Notes: generated from the sequence alone by a model not told the origin. 64,000 nucleotides of DNA from Thalassotalea algicola (GCF_012932965.1 NZ_JABBXH010000002.1:458623-522622), one strand, 5' to 3'. Numbered from the stretch's first letter, positions 35,034 to 44,285 are shown. Numbers and translations: made by a program.

Positions 35034-37738
35034 CAAAAAGTAAAACGATCCAACAAAGCTTTATTCAGTGGTTTTTATTCATTAGTCTGATACCTGTTGT
35101 TTTCACTGCGGGAATTATTTACACCGTTGCCAAAAAAGATGTTGAAAGTGAAATTATTGATTACTTGGCAACCGAAGTTGCAGCGCAAACTATTTTTATT
35201 CAAAACTGGTTTGACTATCGTTTTATGGACCTTAAACGACTGTCTAGCAGTGAAGCGACAACGTCCACTTTAGCGACGTTACAAACGGCTTATAAAAGCT
35301 CGAACCAAACATTAGCTGGCTTTGTCGAAAGCGTGGAATGGGAAGAATTAAGTAGTAAAAATCGCCAGCATTTTATGAATCAATGGTACTTGTATGATTA
35401 CATTTACGACCTATTTATTATCGATAACGAAGGCAATGTACTATTTAGTGTTGCTAAGGAAAACGAGCTTGGTACTAATTTATTTCATGGACAGTACGCA
35501 AACACCAAATTTGCTTTAACCGTTAAAGCATCATTTCAAGAAGGCCAAACGTTATTCTCAGATTTGGAACGTTACCAGCCCTCTAATTCGGGTATTTATG
35601 GTTTTGTAGTCACGCCGATTTTGGATGATGCTGGGGAGCGTGCGGGTGTTTTTGCCATTCAAATTAAATTAGACAGAATTAACCAATTACTTGAAACAAT
35701 AAAAAATGAAGATGGCTATAATTTTTTAGTAGCAGCCAACGGCGAGTATCGCTCAGCTATTCATGACAGTGAAGAACAAATACTGCGTGATAAGACACCT
35801 CCAATTAAAAAAGATGAGCAAGTTTTATTAAGTGTTAAACATCAAAACGTGACAGCATACCGGACATTAGATGTCGATGGTCATGAGGTGATATCGGTAA
35901 GGCATCCCTTATCAATAGGTGGTGTTGATTGGTTCGTTATTAATGAAACTCATAATGTGGATGCTTTTGCTTTCTTAGAAGATATTCTTATTTCGTCATT
36001 ATTTGTCGTGATTGTCACCATTTTGGTTGTTAGCTACGTCGCTTATATTGCTTCATCAAGGTTAACGACCCCAATATTAAACCTAACCCAAGTTGTCAAA
36101 GCTGCTCAAAAGGGCAACGTTATTCCTCAGCTACGTGAAACCAGCGAATTAGAGTTAAAAGAACTTGGTAGTGGATTGTTGAATATGATTGAAGTAAGGA
36201 AATCGCAAGAGCTCAGCTTAAAAAACCACGTCGATTTTCAACAAGCGGTGCTGAATAATTTAGGTGAAGCGCTAATAATTATCGATCGACAAGGCATTAT
36301 TCGACGTTTTTCAACGGCAGCAGTGACTTTATTTGGTTACCAGGAAAAAGAGCTTATAGGCAAGAACGTTAAAATGCTAATGCCTGAACACTTTGCAAAG
36401 CATCACGACGGATATTTAAAAAATTATAAAGGTGAAAGAAAAGACAACATGATAGGTAAGTCGCGTGAATTACTAGGCCTGCGTAAAGATGGCTCAGCGT
36501 TTCTTATTGAATTGATTGTTACCTCAGTATTTAACCAAAAAGAAGAGTTGTTTGTTGGCCTAGTTAAAGATATTTCTGAACGTATGCAGACACAATCGGC
36601 TTTGGTTAAAGCATTGGAAAATTCTGATGCCGCAAATCGAGCTAAAGGTGAATTCTTGGCGAATATGAGCCATGAAATTAGAACCCCAATGAATGGTGTT
36701 TATGGCTCCTTACAAGTGTTGAAAAAACAAGTTAAAGAAGCCTCTTCCGTCGAACTTATAGATAAAGCATTATTTTCTTGTAAAAGCCAATTAACCATAA
36801 TAAATGACATCTTAGATTTTTCTAAGGTAGAAGCTGGCATGTTAACGCTAGAGGAAGTGCCATTTAGCTTCAGTGAGTTAGTCCATGTAGTCATTTCAGA
36901 AATAAACCCAATAGCAGTGCCTAAAGGTATTGAAGTGCAGTACCAGTTAGATGAAGGAGCACATGACAGTTGGATAGGCGACCCTGTAAGAGTCAAGCAA
37001 GTGTTAGTTAACTTGGTGTCAAATGCAGTTAAGTTTACCCAAAAGGGCAGCGTCACTATTGCTATTGCTAAAGAAGGTATAACCGATGGCCAGTTGATTT
37101 TTACCATACAAGATACAGGGATTGGTATGACGTCAGAGCAAATATCTAGATTGTTTAAACGTTTCGAACAAGCTGATACTTCAACTACGAGAAAGTTTGG
37201 CGGTACAGGTTTAGGAATGGCAATTACTCATGCATTAGTTAGTTTAATGCATGGCCGTATTGAAGTTGAGAGTACGCTTGATAAAGGAACCAATTTTGAA
37301 GTGAGTTTACCGCTCACAAAAGCCGATGATAGTTTGTCAACAGTAGCAGAAGAGTTTGAAGTAATTACACCAGAGTTATCTGATAAGAGAATTTTGCTTG
37401 CAGAAGATAATCGTATTAATCAGAAAGTGTTCTTAGCAATGATAAAGGCAACTAATGCCGAGGTTGAAATTGTTGAGAATGGTAAACAGGCCGTTGAATT
37501 AGTGGATGAATATAGACCAGACTTTGTTTTTATGGACATACAAATGCCAGAAATGGACGGTATGGAAGCGTGCCGTTTGATAAAAAGAAAACATCGTACA
37601 TTACCTATTGTTGCTCTGACTGCTAATGTAATGGAGCAAGATATAAAGAAATATCAGATGTTAGGGTTTGATGATCATGTTGGTAAGCCAATTGAAATCC
37701 AAGCTTTATTTCGCGCCATTACTACTCATCTTAAATAA
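35030..37738 (+). CDS. Hybrid sensor histidine kinase with response regulator domain
   Basis: The 902-residue protein has, in order: a membrane helix (about 11-31), a periplasmic sensor (about 32-315, Cache-like), a second helix (about 319-342), HAMP (about 345-397), PAS (about 405-520, FGYQEKELIGKNVKMLMPEH), HisKA with phospho-acceptor His548 (ANMSHEIRTPMN), HATPase (DTGIGMT and FGGTGLGMAI) and a receiver domain (about 786-902) with Asp836 (FMDIQMPEMDG). No HPt domain follows, so an outside HPt protein is expected for phosphotransfer. It is translationally coupled to the binding protein upstream. Confidence 0.93.
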   Translation: MTKSKTIQQSFIQWFLFISLIPVVFTAGIIYTVAKKDVESEIIDYLATEVAAQTIFIQNWFDYRFMDLKRLSSSEATTSTLATLQTAYKSSNQTLAGFVESVEWEELSSKNRQHFMNQWYLYDYIYDLFIIDNEGNVLFSVAKENELGTNLFHGQYANTKFALTVKASFQEGQTLFSDLERYQPSNSGIYGFVVTPILDDAGERAGVFAIQIKLDRINQLLETIKNEDGYNFLVAANGEYRSAIHDSEEQILRDKTPPIKKDEQVLLSVKHQNVTAYRTLDVDGHEVISVRHPLSIGGVDWFVINETHNVDAFAFLEDILISSLFVVIVTILVVSYVAYIASSRLTTPILNLTQVVKAAQKGNVIPQLRETSELELKELGSGLLNMIEVRKSQELSLKNHVDFQQAVLNNLGEALIIIDRQGIIRRFSTAAVTLFGYQEKELIGKNVKMLMPEHFAKHHDGYLKNYKGERKDNMIGKSRELLGLRKDGSAFLIELIVTSVFNQKEELFVGLVKDISERMQTQSALVKALENSDAANRAKGEFLANMSHEIRTPMNGVYGSLQVLKKQVKEASSVELIDKALFSCKSQLTIINDILDFSKVEAGMLTLEEVPFSFSELVHVVISEINPIAVPKGIEVQYQLDEGAHDSWIGDPVRVKQVLVNLVSNAVKFTQKGSVTIAIAKEGITDGQLIFTIQDTGIGMTSEQISRLFKRFEQADTSTTRKFGGTGLGMAITHALVSLMHGRIEVESTLDKGTNFEVSLPLTKADDSLSTVAEEFEVITPELSDKRILLAEDNRINQKVFLAMIKATNAEVEIVENGKQAVELVDEYRPDFVFMDIQMPEMDGMEACRLIKRKHRTLPIVALTANVMEQDIKKYQMLGFDDHVGKPIEIQALFRAITTHLK

Positions 37739-37762
37739 GGCATTAGACATTGGTCTAAAAAT

Positions 37763-37784
37763 GGCGCTAAATCGCGCCTTTTTT
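37763..37784 (+). terminator. Terminator after the hybrid kinase gene
   Basis: GGCGC and GCGCC pair around TAAATC, followed by a T run (TTTTTT). Confidence 0.8.
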
Positions 37785-37905
37785 GATCCGAGCAGTTAAA
37801 TGTTACTTGTTTGCATACATGTGAAAATGTATAGTGTGACACTTTAATAAAACAGCAGAATTCAATAGCACTTTGGTTGGCTAATTTTGTTAATAACTTA
37901 GGTAA

Positions 37906-38595
<690 letters not shown>

Positions 38596-38612
38596 GTTGA
38601 AATTCTTTTGAA

Positions 38613-38639
38613 AGAGCCCGCTTTATGCGGGCTTTTTTA
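38613..38639 (+). terminator. Terminator after adk
   Basis: AGCCCGC-TTTAT-GCGGGCT has a 7-bp stem and a T run (TTTTTT). Confidence 0.9.
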
Positions 38640-38655
38640 TTGGCGGGAGAAATAA

Positions 38656-39387
38656 ATGAACAAGGTAGTTATTGTTACTGGTGCAAGCCGAGGCATTGGC
38701 GCAGCTGCTGCTAAATTACTGGCTAAACAAGGTTATGCCGTTTGTGTAAATTATTTACATGCAAGCGAGCAAGCGAAAATTGTTGTAGAAGATATTATTA
38801 AAGGTGGCGGCAAAGCTATTTGCTTTCAAGCTGATGTGTCTCAAGAGGCTGATGTAAAACGACTTTTTGAGGAAACGAATAAAGCGTTTGGCCAAATAAC
38901 ACACTTAGTCAACAATGCAGGTATTTTATTTAAACAAGCTAGTCTTCAAGACATTGATGTAGATCGATTTCAGAAAGTCATGAACACCAACGTATTAAGT
39001 TGCTTTTTATGTGCAAAAGAATTTATTGCCCAAATTAAAAAAAATGGCGCAATTGTTAATGTATCTTCTGCAGCCTCCAGAACAGGTGCGCCTTTTGAAT
39101 ACGTAGACTATGCGGCATCAAAAGGTGCAATAGATTCATTGACCAAAGGTTTGTCCCTTGAGTTGGCGGAAAGAAATATTAGGGTGAATGGTGTCAGACC
39201 AGGGTTTATCAAGACGGATATGCATGCTGACGGCGGTGAGCCTAATAGAGTTGAGCGACTAACACCACAGATACCACTAAAACGTGGCGGTACAGTGGAA
39301 GAAGTAGCCAATGCGGTTGTATGGCTGCTTTCTGAACAGGCTTCATATGTTACAGGAACATTTATTGATTTAGCTGGCGGTAAATAA
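38656..39387 (+). CDS. SDR family oxidoreductase
   Basis: The 243-residue NAD(P)-dependent short-chain dehydrogenase has the nucleotide loop TGASRGIGAAAAKLL, the NNAG box, the catalytic Ser in VNVSSAASRTG and the Tyr/Lys pair in YVDYAASKGAIDSL. The C-terminus (YVTGTFIDLAGGK) is of the classical FabG-like type, but the substrate is not known. GGCGGGAGA lies before the ATG. Its terminator lies partly inside the end of the convergent gene. Confidence 0.92.
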   Translation: MNKVVIVTGASRGIGAAAAKLLAKQGYAVCVNYLHASEQAKIVVEDIIKGGGKAICFQADVSQEADVKRLFEETNKAFGQITHLVNNAGILFKQASLQDIDVDRFQKVMNTNVLSCFLCAKEFIAQIKKNGAIVNVSSAASRTGAPFEYVDYAASKGAIDSLTKGLSLELAERNIRVNGVRPGFIKTDMHADGGEPNRVERLTPQIPLKRGGTVEEVANAVVWLLSEQASYVTGTFIDLAGGK

Positions 39388-39415
39388 GCGCTTTATTGTA
39401 AAAAGCGCTCTTTTT
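39387..39415 (+). terminator. Terminator of the SDR gene, overlapping the convergent gene's end
   Basis: AGCGCTTT and AAAGCGCT pair across ATTGTAA and are followed by CTTTTT. The hairpin begins at the SDR stop codon and covers the final codons of the minus-strand gene at 39393. Confidence 0.75.
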
Positions 39416-39932
39416 CGCTGATAACACATTCTTCAATATTGGCTGGAGCGTTTTTGCGGTCGATTAACCAACATTCGTCATAAATCGAGCAATAGCATAT
39501 GTCTATGCTAACATATTGTGATTCAGTATTAATAAAGTCGATCATTGAACTAGCTGTTGTGGCTTTTATAGGATTCACCACTTGTAGAGGTGATATTATA
39601 CGGTTGCTAATAAATGACTGAGTAAAATTTACATCTTTTGCTGACAATGCATCAATATCTCGCCAATACTGAATTGCTTTGTCATTATATTTTATGACTA
39701 CGTATTTAATTTTTGCGGGCCCAGTGCCACTATTGGTGACACCGTATTCAAACGTTTCAGCTTTGCCACTATAACTTCTAAATATTTCAAGTCGCGGCCA
39801 TACTGAAGCTCTTGCGTAGGCCCTATCGATATACGCTGAATATATGCCTACAAAAACCGCGACAAGGCTCACCGTTAATGCCGATAGACCTACAATCATT
39901 TCGGGTGACTTGTACCAAGCTTTATTTTCCAT
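39393..39932 (-). CDS. Membrane-anchored protein of unknown function
   Basis: The 179-residue protein has one N-terminal membrane helix (VGLSALTVSLVAVFVGIYSAYI, about 14-35) and a soluble domain with beta-rich character and several Cys near the end (ICYCSIYDECWLI). Its orientation is uncertain. I do not recognise a family. It meets the SDR gene tail to tail with 5 bases between and lies 67 bases beyond the DoxX stop of the bufferin operon on the same strand, so it could be a distal operon member, but a gap and a different character make that weak. Confidence 0.6.
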   Translation of the reverse strand: MENKAWYKSPEMIVGLSALTVSLVAVFVGIYSAYIDRAYARASVWPRLEIFRSYSGKAETFEYGVTNSGTGPAKIKYVVIKYNDKAIQYWRDIDALSAKDVNFTQSFISNRIISPLQVVNPIKATTASSMIDFINTESQYVSIDICYCSIYDECWLIDRKNAPANIEECVISEKERFLQ

Positions 39933-39999
39933 GTCTCTGCTTTGATTTGTTAATTATTTACGCGTTAATCTATATGGATTTAGTCATAATATCAAAGCT

Positions 40000-40443
40000 T
40001 TAAGTGATTTTAAATCGTTTGTCTAACGAAGCGTCCCCTGAGCCAAATAGCGTTATCATAAGCATTAATGCACCCCAAAATATATGTTGATTTAAGGCTG
40101 CCTGTGTCATGTCTAAATAAGCAATTACTGCAACAAGGTTAATCACAAATAGACCGAGAGATGATAGCTTTGTTAGCAAACCTATTGTCAGCAAAATGGG
40201 TAATATCAATTCACCAGCTGTAGCTAAATAGGCCGCAATCTCAAAGGGTAATAAGGGTACTTGGTATTCGTATTCAAATAGCATCAGGGTAGAGTCCCAA
40301 TCTCTTAATTTTACAAGGCCGGCCTTAAAAAATATCCAACTGATGTAGACCCTTGCTAACAATAAAGCAGGAGTATGTAAATGTGTGGTTAAACCAAAAT
40401 ATTGGTTGTAATAATCCCTAAGCAGGGCAAGTGTGCTTGTCAT
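40000..40443 (-). CDS. DoxX family membrane protein of the bufferin operon
   Basis: The 147-residue protein has four to five membrane helices and the DoxX opening (ALLLARVYISWIFFKAGLVKL, then AYLATAGELILPILLTIGL). DoxX proteins are regular last genes of DUF2282/DUF692/DUF2063 operons (the gigABCD operon of Caulobacter has the same order). Its role may be in quinone- or metal-linked membrane chemistry; this is not settled. AGAGG precedes the ATG. It starts 42 bases after the DUF2063 gene. Confidence 0.85.
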   Translation of the reverse strand: MTSTLALLRDYYNQYFGLTTHLHTPALLLARVYISWIFFKAGLVKLRDWDSTLMLFEYEYQVPLLPFEIAAYLATAGELILPILLTIGLLTKLSSLGLFVINLVAVIAYLDMTQAALNQHIFWGALMLMITLFGSGDASLDKRFKIT

Positions 40444-40485
40444 AAAAACCTCTAGTAAATGGTGTGTTGGTATTGCTTATTTACG

Positions 40486-41244
40486 TTAACTTACTGTGGC
40501 AATACCTAATAAAATATGGTGTTCAATAGCATGTTTAAGCCAGTCGCTTAAATCTGCAGTTGGTGTTTGAATTGCCGATAAACCATCATCAAGTGTATCG
40601 TGGCTTAAAAGTTGTTGATAATAAGCAACTAGCTCTTCCGGCAGTAGTAGTGAATGTGACTGCAAGTCTATTCGGTAAACAGCAAAGTGGTAGACCTTGT
40701 CCTTTTTATCCGTTAATTCTGTCAGTAAAACATTCAATGCTTCATCGTCGTTATTAATTATATGTGTTCTAATTTCAAGCAGAGGGTAATTGCTGCTAAT
40801 GATGGTGAACCCTGGCGCAAATATTGGTGATAAGGTATCGATAGCATGATGTTCTAGCAAAGCTAAGCTAGCTAACGAACTAATATTATCGCTTGCACGT
40901 TCGGCACTGAATAGTGCCATTTCCATGACGGCAAGATCTGATAAATATGGCAATTGTCTTAAGGCCGCTTCTTGGGCAAGATAATGAGGAAATTGCTCGC
41001 CAATTTCAGCCCAGTCAGCATTGGTGCGAAGAACTTTCTCGGTAAAGTGACTAGCGGCAACATCAAAATTGTCTTGCAACAATAACTTTATTGCTGGAAA
41101 ACTATTTGCTAATGAACGCTTAACTGACGCTAAATAATTGTTGCGATATATTGCTATGCCCGTTTGTTCATGGTCACTAGCTTTAAAATCTTGTCTAGAT
41201 TGTAAAATCTGACTAAGTAGTGATGATTGGTATTGCTTAAGCAT
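40486..41244 (-). CDS. bufC: DUF2063 (HvfC/BufC-like) partner of the MNIO enzyme
   Basis: The 252-residue protein has the family N-terminal domain (GIAIYRNNYLASVKRSLANSF, shown in part) followed by AIKLLLQDNF and LPYLSDLAVMEMALFSAE. In characterised bufferin systems this protein brings the precursor peptide to the DUF692 enzyme. Its start overlaps the end of the DUF692 gene by 8 bases, which supports translational coupling. The old label DNA-binding domain for this family is not a safe function. The symbol is given by family and context. Confidence 0.85.
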   Translation of the reverse strand: MLKQYQSSLLSQILQSRQDFKASDHEQTGIAIYRNNYLASVKRSLANSFPAIKLLLQDNFDVAASHFTEKVLRTNADWAEIGEQFPHYLAQEAALRQLPYLSDLAVMEMALFSAERASDNISSLASLALLEHHAIDTLSPIFAPGFTIISSNYPLLEIRTHIINNDDEALNVLLTELTDKKDKVYHFAVYRIDLQSHSLLLPEELVAYYQQLLSHDTLDDGLSAIQTPTADLSDWLKHAIEHHILLGIATVS

Positions 41245-42112
41245 GGCTTAATACCTCACTAGCTATTTCACGGGCTCTATCTGCTTGTTCAACTAGTTCA
41301 TCCCAGCTTGGTAAATCAAGGTCCCACTCTATGAGTGTTGGTATAGCACCAAAACGTTTGAGTGCGTAACGATAAAGCTGCCAAACTTCATTTGAAACTG
41401 GTTGTGCATGATCATCAATCATGATCCCTAATTCACCTATAGGCGAGCAACCAGCTAAATGAATCTCCCCGACCAAATTAGTAGGGATATTCGCCAACCA
41501 GCTAATGACAAAGTCCAACGGGTGTTCGACGTTTTCATTAGTGGCATTAACCATTAAGTTATTTAGGTCGAGTAATAGCTTGCAGTTAGATTTTTGACAA
41601 AGCGATGATAGAAACTCAGTTTCGCTCATCGTCGAGCCAACAGGTGTAATATAAGCCGACAAATTTTCTACTAATATTTGTTGATTAAACGCGGTTTGTA
41701 CTCGGTCCACGTTAACAGCCATAGCTGTTAACGATTCCTCATTAAATGGCACTGGTAGCAAATCGCCTGCATGTACGGTTAAATCTTCAAGTTGTCCCCA
41801 GCTAAAACACGCATGGTCTGATAACAATATTGGTTTAACGTTGTTAACTAGCGATTTTAGTTTCTCAAGGTGCTTTTCAGGCATTTCATGTGCCGATCCC
41901 AGTCCCATCGATGTAGCGTGTAAACTTATACGGTATTTGTCCTTAATATCCTCAAGTAATACTTGAGTAATCCCACCTTCAGCAAAAAAGTTTTCTGCGT
42001 GAATTTCAACAAAATCAATATTGGAAACGGAAGCCAGCGCCTCACGATAATGAACATGACGAAGACCAACACCAATCAATGGTAATTTTACTTTGCTATG
42101 TGCATTACGCAT
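41237..42112 (-). CDS. bufB: DUF692 multinuclear non-haem iron oxidase (BufB-like)
   Basis: DUF692/MNIO enzymes modify Cys residues of ribosomal peptides; BufB makes thiooxazoles in bufferins. The preferred start is the ATG at 42112, because AGGAAG lies 7 bases upstream, giving 291 residues; the ATG at 42130 has no such site. TIM-barrel iron-ligand motifs are present: EIHAENFF, SLHATSMGLGS, LSDHACFSWG, ILVENLSAYI, LLLDLNNLMVNATN and GEIHLAGCSP. The segment is complete, with no missing ligands that I can see. It sits between the precursor and DUF2063 genes. Confidence 0.9.
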   Translation of the reverse strand: MRNAHSKVKLPLIGVGLRHVHYREALASVSNIDFVEIHAENFFAEGGITQVLLEDIKDKYRISLHATSMGLGSAHEMPEKHLEKLKSLVNNVKPILLSDHACFSWGQLEDLTVHAGDLLPVPFNEESLTAMAVNVDRVQTAFNQQILVENLSAYITPVGSTMSETEFLSSLCQKSNCKLLLDLNNLMVNATNENVEHPLDFVISWLANIPTNLVGEIHLAGCSPIGELGIMIDDHAQPVSNEVWQLYRYALKRFGAIPTLIEWDLDLPSWDELVEQADRAREIASEVLSHA

Positions 42113-42162
42113 GGTTGTACTTCCTAACATGATGAATCGTTGAACTAGATTATCGAAATTTA

Positions 42163-42465
42163 TTAACTATTTTTCGATGCTTTAAATTTAGCTTTCGCCT
42201 CTTTGCGTAACATGCCACCTAATGAGTTACATGAACCTTTGTTAACTAATCGCCACTCACCAGGGTCGTTATCAATCGTTGATTGCCCTGCACAAGAATG
42301 AGTGCCGGCCAAGTTACCACAATCATTTTGCCCTGCTGGTGTAATGCCATAGCATCGCTCTTTCGCTACTTTTTTACGCTCTTTGTCAGCAGCTTCCGCG
42401 GTGTCGATAACACCCAGTGAAACGACAGTTGCTAGTGCGGCTGATAATGCGATTTGATGTTTCAT
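42163..42465 (-). CDS. bufA: DUF2282 bufferin precursor (copper-buffering RiPP)
   Basis: The 100-residue protein has a Sec signal peptide (cleavage expected near AEA-AD, residues 25-27) and four Cys at 38, 49, 58 and 79 (ERCYGI, QNDCGN, HSCAGQ, KGSCNS), the DUF2282 pattern. In Caulobacter such precursors are modified on Cys by the MNIO enzyme, exported and bind copper in the periplasm. A strong AAGGGGAAG ribosome site precedes the ATG, as suits a highly made peptide. An AGTATA/TATACT -10-like element lies at 42492-42497 on the minus strand with a weak -35. Confidence 0.88.
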   Translation of the reverse strand: MKHQIALSAALATVVSLGVIDTAEAADKERKKVAKERCYGITPAGQNDCGNLAGTHSCAGQSTIDNDPGEWRLVNKGSCNSLGGMLRKEAKAKFKASKNS

Positions 42466-42526
42466 TTAACTTCCCCTTAATTAATCGAAGTAGTATATCT
42501 TGTTAGTTGTTGAGTCTGTTTGTAAA

Positions 42527-42838
42527 TTAAGCAACCAATTGTTTTAATGCTTGCTCTGAAATCAGACCTGAACTCTGCGCTTTTATTTCACTATTTTCTA
42601 AAACAATTACTGTTGGAATGGTTTTAATGCCAAATTTTTGGGCCAAAATAGGTAACTCGTCAACATTTGCTTTGAGTGCTTTAACATTACTCGGCAGTGT
42701 TTTAGCTATTCTGTCAAATAGTGGTGATAGTGTGTTGCAGGGCGCGCACCAAGGCGCCCAGAAATCGATCACTAACTTGTCATGGTTGATGGTAATTTCA
42801 GCAAACTCTTCTAATGAACTTAAGTTTTTTACTGTCAT
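42527..42838 (-). CDS. Thioredoxin family protein
   Basis: This 103-residue cytoplasmic thioredoxin has the active site WCAPC (Cys31, Cys34) and the cis-Pro loop IPTVIVLE. It has no signal peptide. Its first base overlaps the last base of the YHS gene (42838), so the two are coupled. Compared with standard Trx (WCGPC), Ala replaces Gly in the active site. It could supply reductant for the YHS protein or for the adjacent bufferin pathway; that link is inferred. Confidence 0.9.
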   Translation of the reverse strand: MTVKNLSSLEEFAEITINHDKLVIDFWAPWCAPCNTLSPLFDRIAKTLPSNVKALKANVDELPILAQKFGIKTIPTVIVLENSEIKAQSSGLISEQALKQLVA

Positions 42839-43317
42839 TACTCTGCCTCGCTAAGCTCTTGTACTGTTTTACCTTTAATGCCTGCCCAGTTGCTGTCAGA
42901 TTGCGCAATATAGTGTTGCGTTTGTTGTAACCACTTTTTCTGTACCTGTTTATTTAGGTTGAGATAAAGCTTGTCAGCAATAATTTTCCATGCAGTAGGG
43001 TCGGTATCGAATTTTTTATCCATTGCCACACCAAAGGCACAGTAGCCACCATATTGTGGTGCGAACTTTTCAGGATTAGTTTTAAATAAATTGCGATGTT
43101 GTTCTGAGCTAAAGCGATAGATGGCACCTTTGTAAGTTGTCGTATAGTTAACATCGCCGGCCACAGCTTTACCTTGTGTAAAATAAGCAACTGGGTCGTA
43201 TCCTTTGATTGCTAAATCATTAGCATCAGCGTTCATATCAATGTCTGCTGCAAAACTTAAACTGGCTACCGATAATAATAGACCAGTTAAAAGTGATTTA
43301 AGTGTAATGTTTGTCAT
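42838..43317 (-). CDS. Secreted YHS-domain protein
   Basis: The 159-residue protein has a signal peptide (about 1-23, LLTGLLLSVASLSFA) and the YHS motif (IKGYDPVAYFTQGKAV, about 33-48), followed by YRFSSEQHRNLFKTNPEKFAPQYGGYCAFG. Most YHS proteins are metal-associated or act with copper and heavy-metal genes, though some bind other ligands. AAGGAAATAAC precedes the ATG. It heads an operon with thioredoxin and is divergent from the AraC gene, with paired repeats between. Confidence 0.85.
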   Translation of the reverse strand: MTNITLKSLLTGLLLSVASLSFAADIDMNADANDLAIKGYDPVAYFTQGKAVAGDVNYTTTYKGAIYRFSSEQHRNLFKTNPEKFAPQYGGYCAFGVAMDKKFDTDPTAWKIIADKLYLNLNKQVQKKWLQQTQHYIAQSDSNWAGIKGKTVQELSEAE

Positions 43318-43356
43318 GTTATTTCCTTAAGTTGGGTAAACGTTGTTGATAGGGAA

Positions 43357-43419
43357 ATAATACTTAGGAAAACATTGGGCTTGGGCTACAATCGTCCATA
43401 GTTTCGTGCAAATCGTCCA
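43357..43419. promoter_or_regulatory. Divergent AraC/YHS promoter region with 21-bp-spaced direct repeats
   Basis: AATCGTCCA occurs at 43390-43398 and again at 43411-43419, same orientation, 21 bp apart, which is the spacing of AraC-family half-sites. For the YHS gene (minus strand) a TATTAT -10 lies at 43357-43362 with a weak -35 (CCCAAG, 43380-43385) right beside the repeats, as expected for an activator-dependent promoter. For the AraC gene, TTAGGA (43364-43369) and TACAAT (43387-43392) fit, and the first repeat overlaps its -10, suggesting self-repression. Confidence 0.6.
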
Positions 43420-43430
43420 AAGAGAGCGTT

Positions 43431-44258
43431 ATGGATAAACTTTCTGCAGTTATTCAACAATTTACTATTCAAGCTGGCGTATTTTATACCGGGCAAGTGT
43501 GTGGCTTTTCTCCATTTGAAGATGAAAACAGTATTGAAGGTCATATTCATATATTAAGAAGTGGCCAATTGACCATCAGCCAACCAAATGAATCCAATAT
43601 TGTACTTAACGAACCAAGTATTGTGTTTTTTCCGCAACCTAAATCTCATCGTTTGCAGGCAACAGAGTCTGACAATGCACAATTAGTCTGCGCGGCAGTT
43701 AAATATGGCATAGGAAAGCAGAACCCTATTACTCAAGCGTTGCCAAATATAGTCGTGTTGCCAATATCTAAAGCGCCGGGCTTAAAAGAAAGTCTTTCTT
43801 GGTTACTTACAGAGGCGCAAGGTGAAAGCTTAGGTAAACAAGTTGTGCTTGATAGGCTAATGGAGGTATTTATTATTTATCTGCTTCGCCATTTAATGAC
43901 ACAAGGGAAAGTTGAACAAGGTTTGTTGGCAGGCCTTGCACACCCACAGTTAAGCCAAGTGTTGATTAAGATTCATGAAAACCCTGAACATTCTTGGTCG
44001 CTAGAGGAAATGGCAGAGCTAGCGCTGATGTCTCGTTCTAAGTTTTCTCCGCTTTTTAAAGAGGTTGTTGGGCAAACTCCGAATGACTATTTAACAAGTT
44101 GGCGAGTTAATGTAGCTAAATCACTATTACTAGAAGGTAAGGCGGTTAGTTTAGTCGCTAACTTAGTGGGTTATGACAGTGGCTCAACGTTAAGTCGAGC
44201 ATTTCAAAAGTTAGTAGGGGTTTCTCCTAAACTTTGGCTAGAGCAAACATTAGCTTAA
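43431..44258 (+). CDS. AraC family transcriptional regulator
   Basis: The 275-residue protein has an N-terminal cupin-type ligand domain (about 1-165, matching the AraC_E/cupin_6 style of small-molecule sensor) and a C-terminal double HTH (about 175-275), with LSQVLIKIHENPEHSWSLEEMAELALMSRSKFSPLFKEVVGQTP and LVANLVGYDSGSTLSRAF as the two HTH blocks (key parts only). AGAGAG precedes the ATG. It is divergent from the YHS/thioredoxin operon. It probably controls that operon and itself; the effector is unknown. Confidence 0.9.
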   Translation: MDKLSAVIQQFTIQAGVFYTGQVCGFSPFEDENSIEGHIHILRSGQLTISQPNESNIVLNEPSIVFFPQPKSHRLQATESDNAQLVCAAVKYGIGKQNPITQALPNIVVLPISKAPGLKESLSWLLTEAQGESLGKQVVLDRLMEVFIIYLLRHLMTQGKVEQGLLAGLAHPQLSQVLIKIHENPEHSWSLEEMAELALMSRSKFSPLFKEVVGQTPNDYLTSWRVNVAKSLLLEGKAVSLVANLVGYDSGSTLSRAFQKLVGVSPKLWLEQTLA

Positions 44259-44285
44259 TTACAGCCCCATTTTCCAAACTTAGAA

